The position numbers and the translations under genes are program-made. From Paenibacillus algorifonticola (lineage in GTDB: Bacteria > Bacillota > Bacilli > Paenibacillales > Paenibacillaceae): a DNA stretch of 64,000 bases. Location: positions 1-64,000 of the forward strand of contig NZ_LAQO01000008.1 of assembly GCF_000971975.1 (NCBI RefSeq), written 5' to 3'. This document shows positions 26,475 to 35,626 of this stretch, one piece after another. The notes under the pieces are model-generated. The model saw only the letters and a program-made list of their open reading frames with translations, was not told the DNA's origin and did not search any database. The stretch's first letter is position 1. Each line of letters opens with the position of its first letter.

Positions 26475-27218
26475 ATGACTCCACGCACGAAGGAACAAAA
26501 CGATGAGATCCGACTGCGGCGTCTGGCGCAAATCCGGAAAGCCGCTGCCGATGTGTTTTTGAATAAAGGGCCTTTACTGGAAATCCGCGATGTGGCCGCG
26601 CAGGCGGGACTCGGCTATGGCACGGTATACCATTATTACAGCAATAAGGGCGATTTGCTCCAGGATCTGCTATGGGACGCATTGGAGCGGGCCGGGGGAT
26701 GGTTGGAGACGCCTCTAGAGGCTCCGCTGGAGGTCCCCCGCGCTTCGGCTTTGGGGGAGGCGCAGGCGGACGGGCATTTCGGCTTGGCTGCTGCGGCGGA
26801 CACCGGGAATTCGGCTGCCGCGGATTCCCGAAGCGGAAGCCGCGAAACGGCCGCTTCCGCAGAGCTTGGCCCTGTCGCCGCCGGCGTCCGGCTGCTGCAG
26901 CTTTGGGCGGAGGACCACGCCCTTTACCTGCTGTATAAGCTGGCCGGTGAGGGCTTTGCCTCGCTGCCTGAAGCGCGCTCGGCCACGCTCTCGGCTGCCT
27001 TTCGCCGGGAGGTGCTCGCGCCGCTTGCCGCGCTGCTGGAAACCGGGCGTGCGGCGGACGGGGCTGCCGCTTCCGGCGGAAACGCGGCGGAGCCGCCGTA
27101 TCGGCTACAGCACGCGGAAATGCTGCTGGCCGCCTTGGTCGGCTGTGCCTCGCTTTCGCTTCGCCGCGGAAAGCTGCACGAGGAGGCCAGGGATATCGCC
27201 CGGTTTTTAAAATTATAG
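26475..27218 (+). CDS. TetR/AcrR-family regulator with an Ala/Gly-rich insert
   Basis: This 247-residue regulator has an N-terminal helix-turn-helix: RKAAADVFLNKGPLLEIRDVAAQAGLGYGTVYHYYSNKGDLL. Residues about 80-140 are unusually rich in Ala, Gly and Ser (for example ADSRSGSRETAASAE). The gene is markedly GC-rich next to its neighbours, suggesting a different origin or drift. A GAGGTG ribosome site lies 10 bases upstream of the ATG. A methionine aminopeptidase gene follows 26 bases later, so the two are probably co-transcribed. Confidence 0.85.
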   Translation: MTPRTKEQNDEIRLRRLAQIRKAAADVFLNKGPLLEIRDVAAQAGLGYGTVYHYYSNKGDLLQDLLWDALERAGGWLETPLEAPLEVPRASALGEAQADGHFGLAAAADTGNSAAADSRSGSRETAASAELGPVAAGVRLLQLWAEDHALYLLYKLAGEGFASLPEARSATLSAAFRREVLAPLAALLETGRAADGAAASGGNAAEPPYRLQHAEMLLAALVGCASLSLRRGKLHEEARDIARFLKL

Positions 27219-27244
27219 AATGGATAAGGAGCGAATAAACAAAG

Positions 27245-27991
27245 ATGATCATTTTAAAATCACCTAGGGAAATCGAAGAAATGAAGCCGGCGAGCCAAAT
27301 CGTTGCAGACTGCTACCGCGAGGTGGCCAAACTGATTGAGCCTGGGATCACCACCCGGGAAATCAATGACTTTGTTGCCAGACACATCACCAAGCTGGGC
27401 GGCAAGCAGTTTACGAAAGGGTACAACGGTTTCCCCGCCGAAACCTGCATTTCGGTCAACGATGTGGTGGCCCACGGTATTCCTTCGAACCAGGTGCTTA
27501 TGGACGGCGACTTGCTGAAGCTCGACATCGTCGTGGAATACGGCGGATGGTTCGGCGATTCGTGCTGGTGCTATGCGGTGGGCAATATCCGGCCGGAGGC
27601 GCAAAAAATAATGAAGGTCGCAAAGGAATGTTTGGACCTGGGGATAGCCCGGGCGCTCCCTGGGGGAAGGCTCGGCGACATAACGTCGGCGATTCAACAG
27701 CATGCGGAAGCAAACGGGTTTTCGGTCGTACGCGATCTGCTGGCGCACGGGATCGGGCGGAGCCTGCACGAGGAGCCGAGCTACGAGCATATCGGCGTAG
27801 CCGGTAAAGGCATTCGGTTAAAGGAAGGCATGGTGTTTACGATTGAACCGATGATCAACGAAGGTACGTTCCGTATCACGATCGATGATGATCGGTGGAC
27901 GGCGAGAACGGCCGACGGCAAGTTGTCAGCGCAATATGAGCATACGATCGCAGTTACGCCGGACGGACCGCTGATTTTAACGGCCCAGTAA
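27245..27991 (+). CDS. map: Type I methionine aminopeptidase (probable second copy)
   Basis: This 248-residue cytosolic metalloprotease removes the N-terminal methionine from new proteins. All five metal ligands are present: Asp94 (KLDIV), Asp105 (FGDS), His168 (AHGIG), Glu201 (TIEPM) and Glu232 (YEHTI), plus His77 in VAHGIP. The housekeeping copy in Firmicutes normally sits in the ribosomal-protein cluster between adk and infA, so this copy next to a TetR gene is probably an accessory paralogue. It is GC-rich like its partner. Resistance to an aminopeptidase inhibitor is one possible role, but this is inference. Confidence 0.92.
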   Translation: MIILKSPREIEEMKPASQIVADCYREVAKLIEPGITTREINDFVARHITKLGGKQFTKGYNGFPAETCISVNDVVAHGIPSNQVLMDGDLLKLDIVVEYGGWFGDSCWCYAVGNIRPEAQKIMKVAKECLDLGIARALPGGRLGDITSAIQQHAEANGFSVVRDLLAHGIGRSLHEEPSYEHIGVAGKGIRLKEGMVFTIEPMINEGTFRITIDDDRWTARTADGKLSAQYEHTIAVTPDGPLILTAQ

Positions 27992-28086
27992 AAAATAGAA
28001 GCAAGCGGACGGGAATACGTCATTTTAGGAAATAAGTCGCTAGTCCGTCCTGCTTGGCCTGGCGAAGGTTCGTATTCCGAAACGAC

Positions 28087-28118
28087 GAAAAACCTTGTTG
28101 TTATGAGGTTTTTCATTA
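28087..28118. terminator. Terminator downstream of the aminopeptidase gene
   Basis: GAAAAACCT and AGGTTTTTC form a 9-bp stem around a 10-base loop, with T-rich sequence following. It works in either direction. Confidence 0.75.
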
Positions 28119-28182
28119 TGACTTTGGTAGCAATTTTGTAACCTTTACTTTTGGATCAATCTACTAGCCATAGAGGCTGCCG

Positions 28183-28220
28183 CAAAAAAAGGCTGCTCTC
28201 CGTTTCCGGAAAACAGCCTC
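28183..28220 (-). terminator. Terminator of the YesMN-LplABC operon
   Basis: On the minus strand AGGCTG..TCCG, a GAAA loop, CGGA..CAGCCT and then a run of seven T form a classic terminator, about 40 bases after the last permease gene. Confidence 0.88.
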
Positions 28221-28260
28221 CTGTACATCTTCTAAAACACACACGATCACCTTTGTCACG

Positions 28261-29139
28261 CTATTCTTTAACCGAGCCTACGACGAGGCCCTTAACGAAA
28301 AACTTTTGCAGAAACGGATAAATAATCAGGACAGGAAGGGCACCGATAAATATTTGCGCCGCACTAACTGTCTTCTGCGAGATCAAGGCAAGCGATACCG
28401 GATCAAGGCTCATCGAGCTCATGTCACGCGAAATAATGACCGTTTGCAGAAAGGTCGCCAGTGGATATTGGTGAACACCCTCTGTGTAGAGCAGGCCGTC
28501 GAACCATGAATTCCAGTGGAACACGATGCTGAACAAGCTGAGCGTTGCAATCGCTGGCTTCGATACAGGCAGGAAGATCGTGAACAACACCCGGAAGTGC
28601 CCTGCTCCATCGATCATCGCCGCCTCCTCCAGCTCCTTCGGAATGCCCCGGAAGAAGTTCATCATCAAGATCGTTAAATAAATATTAACCGCTCCGGGAA
28701 GCACCAGTGCCCAGAAGGAGCCCATCAGGTTCAAATTCTGGATCATCATATAGAAGGGAACAAGCCCGCCATTGAAGACCATCGCAAATACGAAAATCCA
28801 TGAGTAGTATGAACGTGCCTTGAAGCTCGTGCTTTCTCTGGAAAGTGGGTAGGCTGCCATAAACGCCAGCAGCAGTGTAAGCGCCGTGCCAATGGAGGTC
28901 CGCATTATAGATATCCAAATCGAGTTTAAAAAGATCGGGTTGTCGATCGTTTTGCGATAAGCCTCCAAAGTGAAATCTACTGGCCACAAATTAACGATAT
29001 TGGCATCGGCCGCCGACTTCGCGCTGAATGAAATCGCCAGTACATGAACAAGCGGGATAATGCACAGGAGCGAGATAAACAGCAGCCCTGTATTATTGAG
29101 TATAGAAAATATGCGGTATGACAGTGTTTTATGGTACAT
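28261..29139 (-). CDS. Carbohydrate ABC transporter permease, LplC/YtcP type
   Basis: This 292-residue six-helix permease has the EAA loop EEAAMIDGAGHFRVLFTIFLPVSKP and ends KGLVVGSVKE, the CUT1 tail. It is the last gene of a leftward operon of lipoprotein, LplB-type permease and this gene. The lipoprotein gene lies next to a YesMN-type two-component pair. No ATPase is encoded nearby. Confidence 0.93.
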   Translation of the reverse strand: MYHKTLSYRIFSILNNTGLLFISLLCIIPLVHVLAISFSAKSAADANIVNLWPVDFTLEAYRKTIDNPIFLNSIWISIMRTSIGTALTLLLAFMAAYPLSRESTSFKARSYYSWIFVFAMVFNGGLVPFYMMIQNLNLMGSFWALVLPGAVNIYLTILMMNFFRGIPKELEEAAMIDGAGHFRVLFTIFLPVSKPAIATLSLFSIVFHWNSWFDGLLYTEGVHQYPLATFLQTVIISRDMSSMSLDPVSLALISQKTVSAAQIFIGALPVLIIYPFLQKFFVKGLVVGSVKE

Positions 29140-29157
29140 TCTAGGCTCGCTCCATTC

Positions 29158-30051
29158 TTAGAAAATTCGATAGTTTGCCCATTTATAGGCCATGCGGTAT
29201 GAGACGAAAATCAAGATCATGCTGATAATGGATTTGAATAATCCGACCGCTGTTCCAAAGCCCATTTCCCCGCTTATAATCGCTGTGCGATAAACGAACG
29301 TATCAATAATGTCGCCTTTATCGTAGACAAGCGGATTATACAGGTTGAAAATTTGGTCAAAGCCCGCATTCAAAATGTTGCCGAGTGCCAGCGTACCTAC
29401 GACAATCGCCATCGGTACCATCGAAGGCATCGTAATGTGAAGCGTCTGCTTCCAGCGGCTTGCGCCGTCCACTTCGGCTGCCTCGTACAGCGAGGGGTTG
29501 ATGTTCGATAGAGCTGCCAGAAAGACAATCGTTCCGTAACCGAACTCTTTCCACACCTCGGAAATAATAACCGTAAAGCGGAACCAGTTGCCTTCTCCAA
29601 GGAAGAAGATCGGCCCGATCCCGACCATGCCCAGAATCCGGTTTACAAAACCGCCATCGCTAGACAGGATGTCGATCAAAATACCACCCAGTATGACCCA
29701 TGACAGGAAGTGGGGCAAATAAACCATCGTTTGCACATAACGCTTGAAAAGCTCTTTGCGCACCTCATTTAAGAAAAGAGCAAAGGTGAATGGAGCTGCG
29801 AGGTTAAAAATAATTTTTAAAACCGCAATGACCAGCGTGTTCCAAATAACCTCCAAGCTGTCCTCCCGCTCAAACATATAGCGAAAATTATCGAGACCGA
29901 TCCATTCCGAGCCTGTAATGCCCAACCGGGGCTTAAAGTCTTGGAAGGCCATGACAATGCCCGCCATTGGCAAATAGCTGAACAAAATCAGAAAAACAAG
30001 AGATGGCAAAATCATGAGATGGAACGGCCAGTGGCGCTTTAGCTGCCTCAT
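29158..30051 (-). CDS. Carbohydrate ABC transporter permease, LplB type
   Basis: This 297-residue inner-membrane permease has FSYLPMAGIVMAFQDFKP near the N-terminus and the EAA loop EAAEVDGASRWKQTLHITMP. I chose the ATG at 30051 with AGGAGG ten bases upstream; the in-frame start at 30075 precedes that site. It pairs with the gene 18 bases downstream. Confidence 0.93.
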   Translation of the reverse strand: MRQLKRHWPFHLMILPSLVFLILFSYLPMAGIVMAFQDFKPRLGITGSEWIGLDNFRYMFEREDSLEVIWNTLVIAVLKIIFNLAAPFTFALFLNEVRKELFKRYVQTMVYLPHFLSWVILGGILIDILSSDGGFVNRILGMVGIGPIFFLGEGNWFRFTVIISEVWKEFGYGTIVFLAALSNINPSLYEAAEVDGASRWKQTLHITMPSMVPMAIVVGTLALGNILNAGFDQIFNLYNPLVYDKGDIIDTFVYRTAIISGEMGFGTAVGLFKSIISMILIFVSYRMAYKWANYRIF

Positions 30052-30181
30052 ATTGTAGTATCCTCCTGAACGCAATTGTATGAATTACCTCAATTATAGC
30101 AACGCCCCAAACCGCCTGAACACATGACGGAACCAACATTGATGGCACTATTGCAACTACTTTTCACAGGAGCCTCGCAAA

Positions 30182-30217
30182 AAAAAACAAAAGCAGCCTG
30201 CCGGGGGCAGACTGCTT
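30182..30217 (-). terminator. Intercistronic hairpin after the solute-binding lipoprotein gene
   Basis: On the minus strand AAAGCAGTCTGCC, a short CCCG loop, GGCAGGCTGCTTT and a T-rich tract follow the lipoprotein stop within 15 bases. It looks like a leaky terminator that lowers permease expression relative to the binding protein, as in the operon at 9-13 kb. Confidence 0.75.
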
Positions 30218-30229
30218 TGCTGACTTGCA

Positions 30230-31912
30230 CTATTTTACAGATGCATACCATTCATTTACTTCCTTCGTAATTTGCTCGCCGCCGGATTTGTTCCAGTTGG
30301 CAACGAATGTATCGAAGGCGTCAATCGGCTTCGTTCCGTAAATAATTTCGTTAAACGTTTGAAGCTCGATTTTTTTCAGATAATCCATTTTGGACTTCAT
30401 CGTCGGCGTTGTAGGACCAGTAAACATGTTCATAAGCGCAACATCCTTCTGGGACATGAGCACCTTCGCCGCTTCTGGCGTTTGTTTGCCAAAGCTGTTT
30501 GCAATATCTTTTTCCAGCTTCGTCTCTGGCTCCTTGCCATCTGCCAACTCCAGCAGAGCTGTCATTTGCGCGTCTGGAATACGGGCGCCATCGCGAACGA
30601 GGAAATAACGAACAATGTTGATATAGCCTCCAGGGATATCATCTTGATAAAGCGTGTTGCCATTGGCATCAACATCATAGTCATAACCTTTGAACATACC
30701 AACCTCCAGCGGGCTGCCCTTCGCAGGGTTTGCGAAGTTGTCAAACATCCAGTTCTCATAAGTGAACAAAGCCTCAGGATGCTTAATATCTTTGTTGATC
30801 AAAATAACAGCGCTGGAAAATGGCGTGCCATGGCTTGTCGCTTTGCCGTCAGGACCTTTTGGCAGTGCGATCGGCGTCCATTTTGCTGTTGGCACGTTTT
30901 TCGCTGTATCAACAAGCGGCCAGCCGCTCATCCAGTAAGGTCCAGGAATAATACCCGCTGTTCCTGCAACTGCTGGCTCAGCCGTCTTGTTCTCATCCCA
31001 TAGTGCCGCTTCCTTAGGAATAAAGCCTTTTTTGCTCCATTCCGAAAGCTTCTCGAGGCCCTGCTTCATGCCTGTATTAATAGAACCATATTCCAGATTT
31101 CCGTCAGTTCCAACATTCCATTGCTCTGGCATAGCGCCATAAGCACCAAAAATCCATGATGGGTCGCCCATCCAACTGCTCAGCTTCGTTTTGAAGCCAA
31201 TGCTAAGCGGCGTTACTTTATCCGGAGCCAATCCGTCCGGATTGTTGTTTTTGAAAGCTTCCATCACAGTTTCCAGCTCGGCAATCGTTGTCGGAGCCTT
31301 CATATTCAGCTTGTCCAGCCAATCCTGGCGGATCCACAGCAAGTAGTCGTTGTTATAAGCATAATCCAGTACGGGAATACCCATTTTTTTGCCGTCGCGA
31401 ATATATGGATTCCATACGTTAGGGTCAAGCTCCATCGCTTTTTTCCAAGTGTCATTTGCATATTGGTCAAACAGGTCGCCAGCTTCACGGAAATAGCCGG
31501 AATCGACCAGATCGGCTACCAGCTGCGGATCATTATTGCCGACAACAAGCACGTCAGGCATATCCTGTCCCGAGGACATGGCCAGGCGCAGCTTTGTAGC
31601 TAAAGCATTGTTTGTATCCGTTACCGACCACAGCGATTTAATCTCGATGCCGAATTGCTCCTTGGCCCATTTTGTCGCTACGTTGTTCTCAATCGTTTCA
31701 CCATTCTTATATTTCACCTCAGGAGCTACACCCCATACGGTCGTCAATGTAACAGGCGGATCATATTTCTCTTTATATTCATTTTCCGTAGAAGCTCCCG
31801 CATTCGTTCCTTCGCCCGTCCCTGTGTTATCCTTGCCGCATGCTGCGAGCAGGCCGACAACGAGAATGAGGCTTAGTACGAGCAGCAGCTGCTTTTTGTA
31901 AGCGCTAATCAT
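30230..31912 (-). CDS. Extracellular solute-binding lipoprotein (LplA-like)
   Basis: This 560-residue lipoprotein has a signal peptide and lipobox (VVGLLAACG). Mature features include TTVWGVAPEVKYKNGE and KWAKEQFGIEI, and a glycan-binding-protein fold rich in Trp. I chose the ATG at 31912, preceded by GGAGGGGG; the in-frame start at 31945 is upstream of the site. It delivers an unknown oligosaccharide to the two permeases. The adjacent YesMN pair probably senses the same or a related glycan and induces this gene. Confidence 0.93.
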   Translation of the reverse strand: MISAYKKQLLLVLSLILVVGLLAACGKDNTGTGEGTNAGASTENEYKEKYDPPVTLTTVWGVAPEVKYKNGETIENNVATKWAKEQFGIEIKSLWSVTDTNNALATKLRLAMSSGQDMPDVLVVGNNDPQLVADLVDSGYFREAGDLFDQYANDTWKKAMELDPNVWNPYIRDGKKMGIPVLDYAYNNDYLLWIRQDWLDKLNMKAPTTIAELETVMEAFKNNNPDGLAPDKVTPLSIGFKTKLSSWMGDPSWIFGAYGAMPEQWNVGTDGNLEYGSINTGMKQGLEKLSEWSKKGFIPKEAALWDENKTAEPAVAGTAGIIPGPYWMSGWPLVDTAKNVPTAKWTPIALPKGPDGKATSHGTPFSSAVILINKDIKHPEALFTYENWMFDNFANPAKGSPLEVGMFKGYDYDVDANGNTLYQDDIPGGYINIVRYFLVRDGARIPDAQMTALLELADGKEPETKLEKDIANSFGKQTPEAAKVLMSQKDVALMNMFTGPTTPTMKSKMDYLKKIELQTFNEIIYGTKPIDAFDTFVANWNKSGGEQITKEVNEWYASVK

Positions 31913-32037
31913 TTTTGTTTTTCCCCCTCCATCTGTATGGTGCAATTGTTTATGACTTTATTATAGGAGCATTGCTGGGGGAGTCATATGACAATAACCG
32001 AACATTTCTGCACCTTTGGCAACCTGTTCGCCTTTCG

Positions 32038-33678
32038 CTATTGATCGCGGAACTCCTGTGGCGTCATGCCATAATGCTTTCGGAAAATTTTGCTAAAATA
32101 TTGCGGGTTCTGATAACCGAGCTCCGAAGTAATCTCATAAATTTTCTTATTGGTCTGCTTCAGCAAATAATGCGCCCGCTCCATTCGCATCCGGGTGATA
32201 TAGTCACTGATGCTTTCGCCCGTCTGGGCTTTGTAAATTTTGGACAAATAGACGGGATGCAAAAACACCTTGTCAGCAATCGTCTTAACCGATGTATCAT
32301 GACCAAGACTTGCGGACACAAGCTCCTGCACCTGCTTAACCAGACTGCTCTTGGCATATTCCTCCGTACTCGATAGCTCCGTGCGCAGCCGCTCCAGCAT
32401 ATCTGTCGACCAGTTCCGCAGCTTGTCCAGCGAATGAATAACGGTGTGGTCGAGCAGCATATCAAAGCCCGCGTGATCGATTTCATAAATAAATTGTCCC
32501 TGTTTATGGGCGGTATACATAAAGGCATTCGTAATCGAGAGAAACACCTCATAAAGATGCTCCCGCGAAAACTTCACCTGCTCCAAATTGCCGAACACCT
32601 CATCGATTTTAAGCAGCGCCGTGTCCCACTGCTTGGACTCCAGCAAATGAATAAGCGTGGGCGGCTTATACAACGCCTCCATCAGATTGACTCGCGTCTC
32701 CGGCTCCGCCTGATGATTTTCCAAATAGACGGCAATGCCCGATTCATGAATGGCGCTCGACAAATATACGCTCATTCCCGTCCGGTACGCATTTGCCATG
32801 CCGCTCGGAAAGGAGAACCAGTCGGAAATAATGAGCGATACTTCCGAGCGGAGAAAATGGGAAATTTGCCGTCTAAAGACGTCCACCGCCTGCTCCAGCA
32901 TCTCCCGCCGCTGTCCTTTGTAATCTGGCGAAAATTCCAGCTGCCGCTGCTGCTCCTCATTCGGCTGCGCGACGAAGATGAGGCAATTATGCGGCGCTTT
33001 GCCATACCATACGTTCATATGCTCAGCGAACACTTCCTCGCCAATATTGCCGACCGCATATTCCATCAGCTCCATGCTGCTGCGGTTGCTTTCATCATAA
33101 GGGTTGCTGTATTGAATCAGCAAAATGACGGAAGGAGCATCAAGCCGCAGCGGAATTTCATATTGCGCCAGCTTGGCGCCAATCGTCGTATCCGAAAGCT
33201 GGCGGCCGAGCAGCAGATCATGCAGCAGATTGCGGCGCAGCAGCCCATATTCCGACTTCATATTGTAGACGAGCTGATGGTATTGCTCCGCTTGCTCCCA
33301 CTCCACCTTCAGCTCCTCGATCGTATTCATCAGGCTGCGCACAAATTCCTTATCGTCCACCGGCTTCAAAATATAATCCGAAGCCTGTAATTGGAGCGCT
33401 TTTTTCGCATATTGGAAATCCGAGTAGCCGGTCATTAAAATGCAGCGCAAATCCGGCCAGAGCTTCTTCGCCTGTTCAATCAGCTGCAGGCCGTCCATCC
33501 CCGGCATCCGAATATCGGTGACCAAAATATCAATGTCGCCCGCCTCCATAATAGCGAGCGCCTCGGCAGCGGACTCGGCCCGGTACACCTTGCTGACGCC
33601 AAGCTCATCCCACGGTATGGTCTTCTCTAAGCTCAGCGTCACATAGGCCTCATCATCTACAAGCAGCAGTTCAATCAT
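32038..33678 (-). CDS. YesN-type response regulator with AraC DNA-binding domain
   Basis: This 546-residue regulator has an N-terminal receiver domain with acidic VDDE, the phospho-acceptor Asp55 in VTDIRMPGMDG, and the Lys in ILKPVDD. A long helical middle follows. The C-terminal AraC domain has SLGHDTSVKTIADKVFLHPVYLSKIYKAQTG and ends with QNPQYFSKIFRKHYGMTPQEFR. Its start overlaps the kinase gene by eight bases, showing translational coupling. It probably activates the LplABC-like genes that follow on the same strand. Confidence 0.95.
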   Translation of the reverse strand: MIELLLVDDEAYVTLSLEKTIPWDELGVSKVYRAESAAEALAIMEAGDIDILVTDIRMPGMDGLQLIEQAKKLWPDLRCILMTGYSDFQYAKKALQLQASDYILKPVDDKEFVRSLMNTIEELKVEWEQAEQYHQLVYNMKSEYGLLRRNLLHDLLLGRQLSDTTIGAKLAQYEIPLRLDAPSVILLIQYSNPYDESNRSSMELMEYAVGNIGEEVFAEHMNVWYGKAPHNCLIFVAQPNEEQQRQLEFSPDYKGQRREMLEQAVDVFRRQISHFLRSEVSLIISDWFSFPSGMANAYRTGMSVYLSSAIHESGIAVYLENHQAEPETRVNLMEALYKPPTLIHLLESKQWDTALLKIDEVFGNLEQVKFSREHLYEVFLSITNAFMYTAHKQGQFIYEIDHAGFDMLLDHTVIHSLDKLRNWSTDMLERLRTELSSTEEYAKSSLVKQVQELVSASLGHDTSVKTIADKVFLHPVYLSKIYKAQTGESISDYITRMRMERAHYLLKQTNKKIYEITSELGYQNPQYFSKIFRKHYGMTPQEFRDQ

Positions 33679-35449
33679 TGTGATGCCCCTTCCCTGTCGG
33701 TGTCTGTTCGATCTGTTTCTCGCGGGTCACATTCCAGCGAATTTGCACCTTCAAGCCGCCTAGCGGCGAAGGCGACAGCACAATGCCTGAGCTTGCTCCA
33801 AAACGCAGATGCAAGCGCTGATGGACGTTCCAAAGGCCGCAGCCCATCTCCTGTTCCATGGGCCGCGTCAATTGGTACTGCAAGGAAAAGAGCCGCTCTG
33901 GATCAAGCCCTACGCCATTATCCTCGACGGTAATGGCGGCGAACTCGCCATCGTATTCACCCGATATGCGTATACGGGCAGCATCCGGCGATTGCTCAAT
34001 GCCATGGATGACCGCATTTTCCACCAACGGCTGAATGACGAGCGGCGGAATTTGAAAACGCAGCAAATGCTCCGGAATGTCCAACTCATAAGACAGCCTA
34101 CTCATTCGCATCTGCTGAATATCCAAGTAGTTGCGGACAAAATCAATTTCCTCCCGCGCATCGACCAAATCTCGCTCCTGCCGGGTCGTATAGCGGTAGT
34201 AGTTCGACAGGTTCTGGCTCATCGCAATGACTGACTGATAGTTTTCCAGCTTCGCCATGCTCGATATAAAGGAAAAACAATTATAGAAAAAATGCGGGTT
34301 GATTTGCGATTGCAGCTGCTTGAGCTTCGCCTCGCGCACATGGATTTTTTCCAAATAAACATTCTCGAACAGCTCTTGAATTTGCTGCACCATCAGATTA
34401 AAACGGATAAAAACGAACTTGAATTCATTGTTGCCGCGCCCTTTCGGCGTAAGCCGGACGCCGTAATCGCCATTTTTCAGCTTCTGGAAGCTGATAACGA
34501 GCTGCTTTATTGGAACCTGCACCTGTGCATACAGCATATAAGCGATTAAACAGCTCATCAATAGCAGCAAACCAACCGAATAATAAAATAAACGGTTCGT
34601 TTGGTTGATCGGCTGGAGCACATCCGATAACGGGATATAATCAATCAAATCCCAGCCTATCGTTTCCGAACGGACAATATTGACCAAATAGCGCTCCCCG
34701 TTCACCTGAACGGTATGGCTGCCACCAACCAGCAAGCCGCTCTCATCCAATTGGGCAATAAGCCGATTGCCCAGCTGCTGATCGGCGGTACGATTGTATA
34801 TCGTACCCCATTCCTCGTTGTAGTAGAAGGGGTCGCGCCGGCCATCGCGCTTGAATTGGTCGAGCATGCCCTGAATATTCGAGCTGTCAAAGCTGACCTC
34901 GATGAGCAGTCCCGTATCCGTAGCCTGGGACAAATTATTGTAAGGCAGCGCCGTCATCAGCGAGAAACGGAAGCCATCACCGCCGAGCGGCTTCACCTGC
35001 CAGCCGCGTTTCAGACGGGCGGCCAGCGTCTCTTTATTATAGGGAACAGCATCGTTCACCGTGATGACGCGGGCCAGCGTAGGCGAATAAATCGCCAAAT
35101 TGCTTTTCCAATTGGAGGAGCTTTCCTGAATGCTCAGCTTGGTCTGAATGCGCTTGACCATCGTAATCGCGGGTAGATCGAGATTGTCGAGCTCGACATA
35201 ATAGTCGCGCAAATTCGCAATGTCCGGGTCCTGAATGAGCAAATTCGGCCATAGCCCTAGCAGATCAATCGAGGAATTGACCTGATTTTGAAAAAAAACG
35301 AGCTGATTTGTATTCGAGCGGTTAAGCTCAGAATCTAGAACTTCTGTACTAATATGATTGGAATAGGAGTACAGTCCTATGATCGGCAGCAGCATAATAA
35401 TGAACAATCCAACGATTTTGGAAAACAAATTTACTTTAGGCATCCGCAC
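33671..35449 (-). CDS. YesM-type sensor histidine kinase
   Basis: This 592-residue membrane kinase has an N-terminal membrane helix (LFSKIVGLFIIMLLPIIGLYSY), an extracellular sensor region to about 290, and a second helix (LFYYSVGLLLLMSCLIAYML). A HAMP linker follows, then a His_kinase domain with the phospho-acceptor His in INPHFFYNCFSFIS. The ATPase N box is VENAVIHG and the G boxes include VEDNGVGL and GCGLWNVHQRL. It forms an operon with the response regulator and probably senses an extracellular carbohydrate. Confidence 0.95.
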   Translation of the reverse strand: MRMPKVNLFSKIVGLFIIMLLPIIGLYSYSNHISTEVLDSELNRSNTNQLVFFQNQVNSSIDLLGLWPNLLIQDPDIANLRDYYVELDNLDLPAITMVKRIQTKLSIQESSSNWKSNLAIYSPTLARVITVNDAVPYNKETLAARLKRGWQVKPLGGDGFRFSLMTALPYNNLSQATDTGLLIEVSFDSSNIQGMLDQFKRDGRRDPFYYNEEWGTIYNRTADQQLGNRLIAQLDESGLLVGGSHTVQVNGERYLVNIVRSETIGWDLIDYIPLSDVLQPINQTNRLFYYSVGLLLLMSCLIAYMLYAQVQVPIKQLVISFQKLKNGDYGVRLTPKGRGNNEFKFVFIRFNLMVQQIQELFENVYLEKIHVREAKLKQLQSQINPHFFYNCFSFISSMAKLENYQSVIAMSQNLSNYYRYTTRQERDLVDAREEIDFVRNYLDIQQMRMSRLSYELDIPEHLLRFQIPPLVIQPLVENAVIHGIEQSPDAARIRISGEYDGEFAAITVEDNGVGLDPERLFSLQYQLTRPMEQEMGCGLWNVHQRLHLRFGASSGIVLSPSPLGGLKVQIRWNVTREKQIEQTPTGKGHHND

Positions 35450-35626
35450 ACCTGGCTTTCTTCTAAATCAAAATGCTGCATTCAGTATAATGTCCCTCTC
35501 GCATTGGAGCAATGCCTGACCAGATCGAAGCAAAGAGAATATACGGCTGGTCTGTCATTATATGTCGAAAATCTCGTGCAAAAATGATAAACTATTTAAT
35601 AGAATTTCAACGAGAAGAGGTCTAGC

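Noticed and set aside
26407..27252. 281-residue minus-strand frame opposite the TetR gene
   Set aside because: Arg/Pro-rich composition typical of the antisense of a GC-rich gene; the plus-strand TetR pattern is clear.
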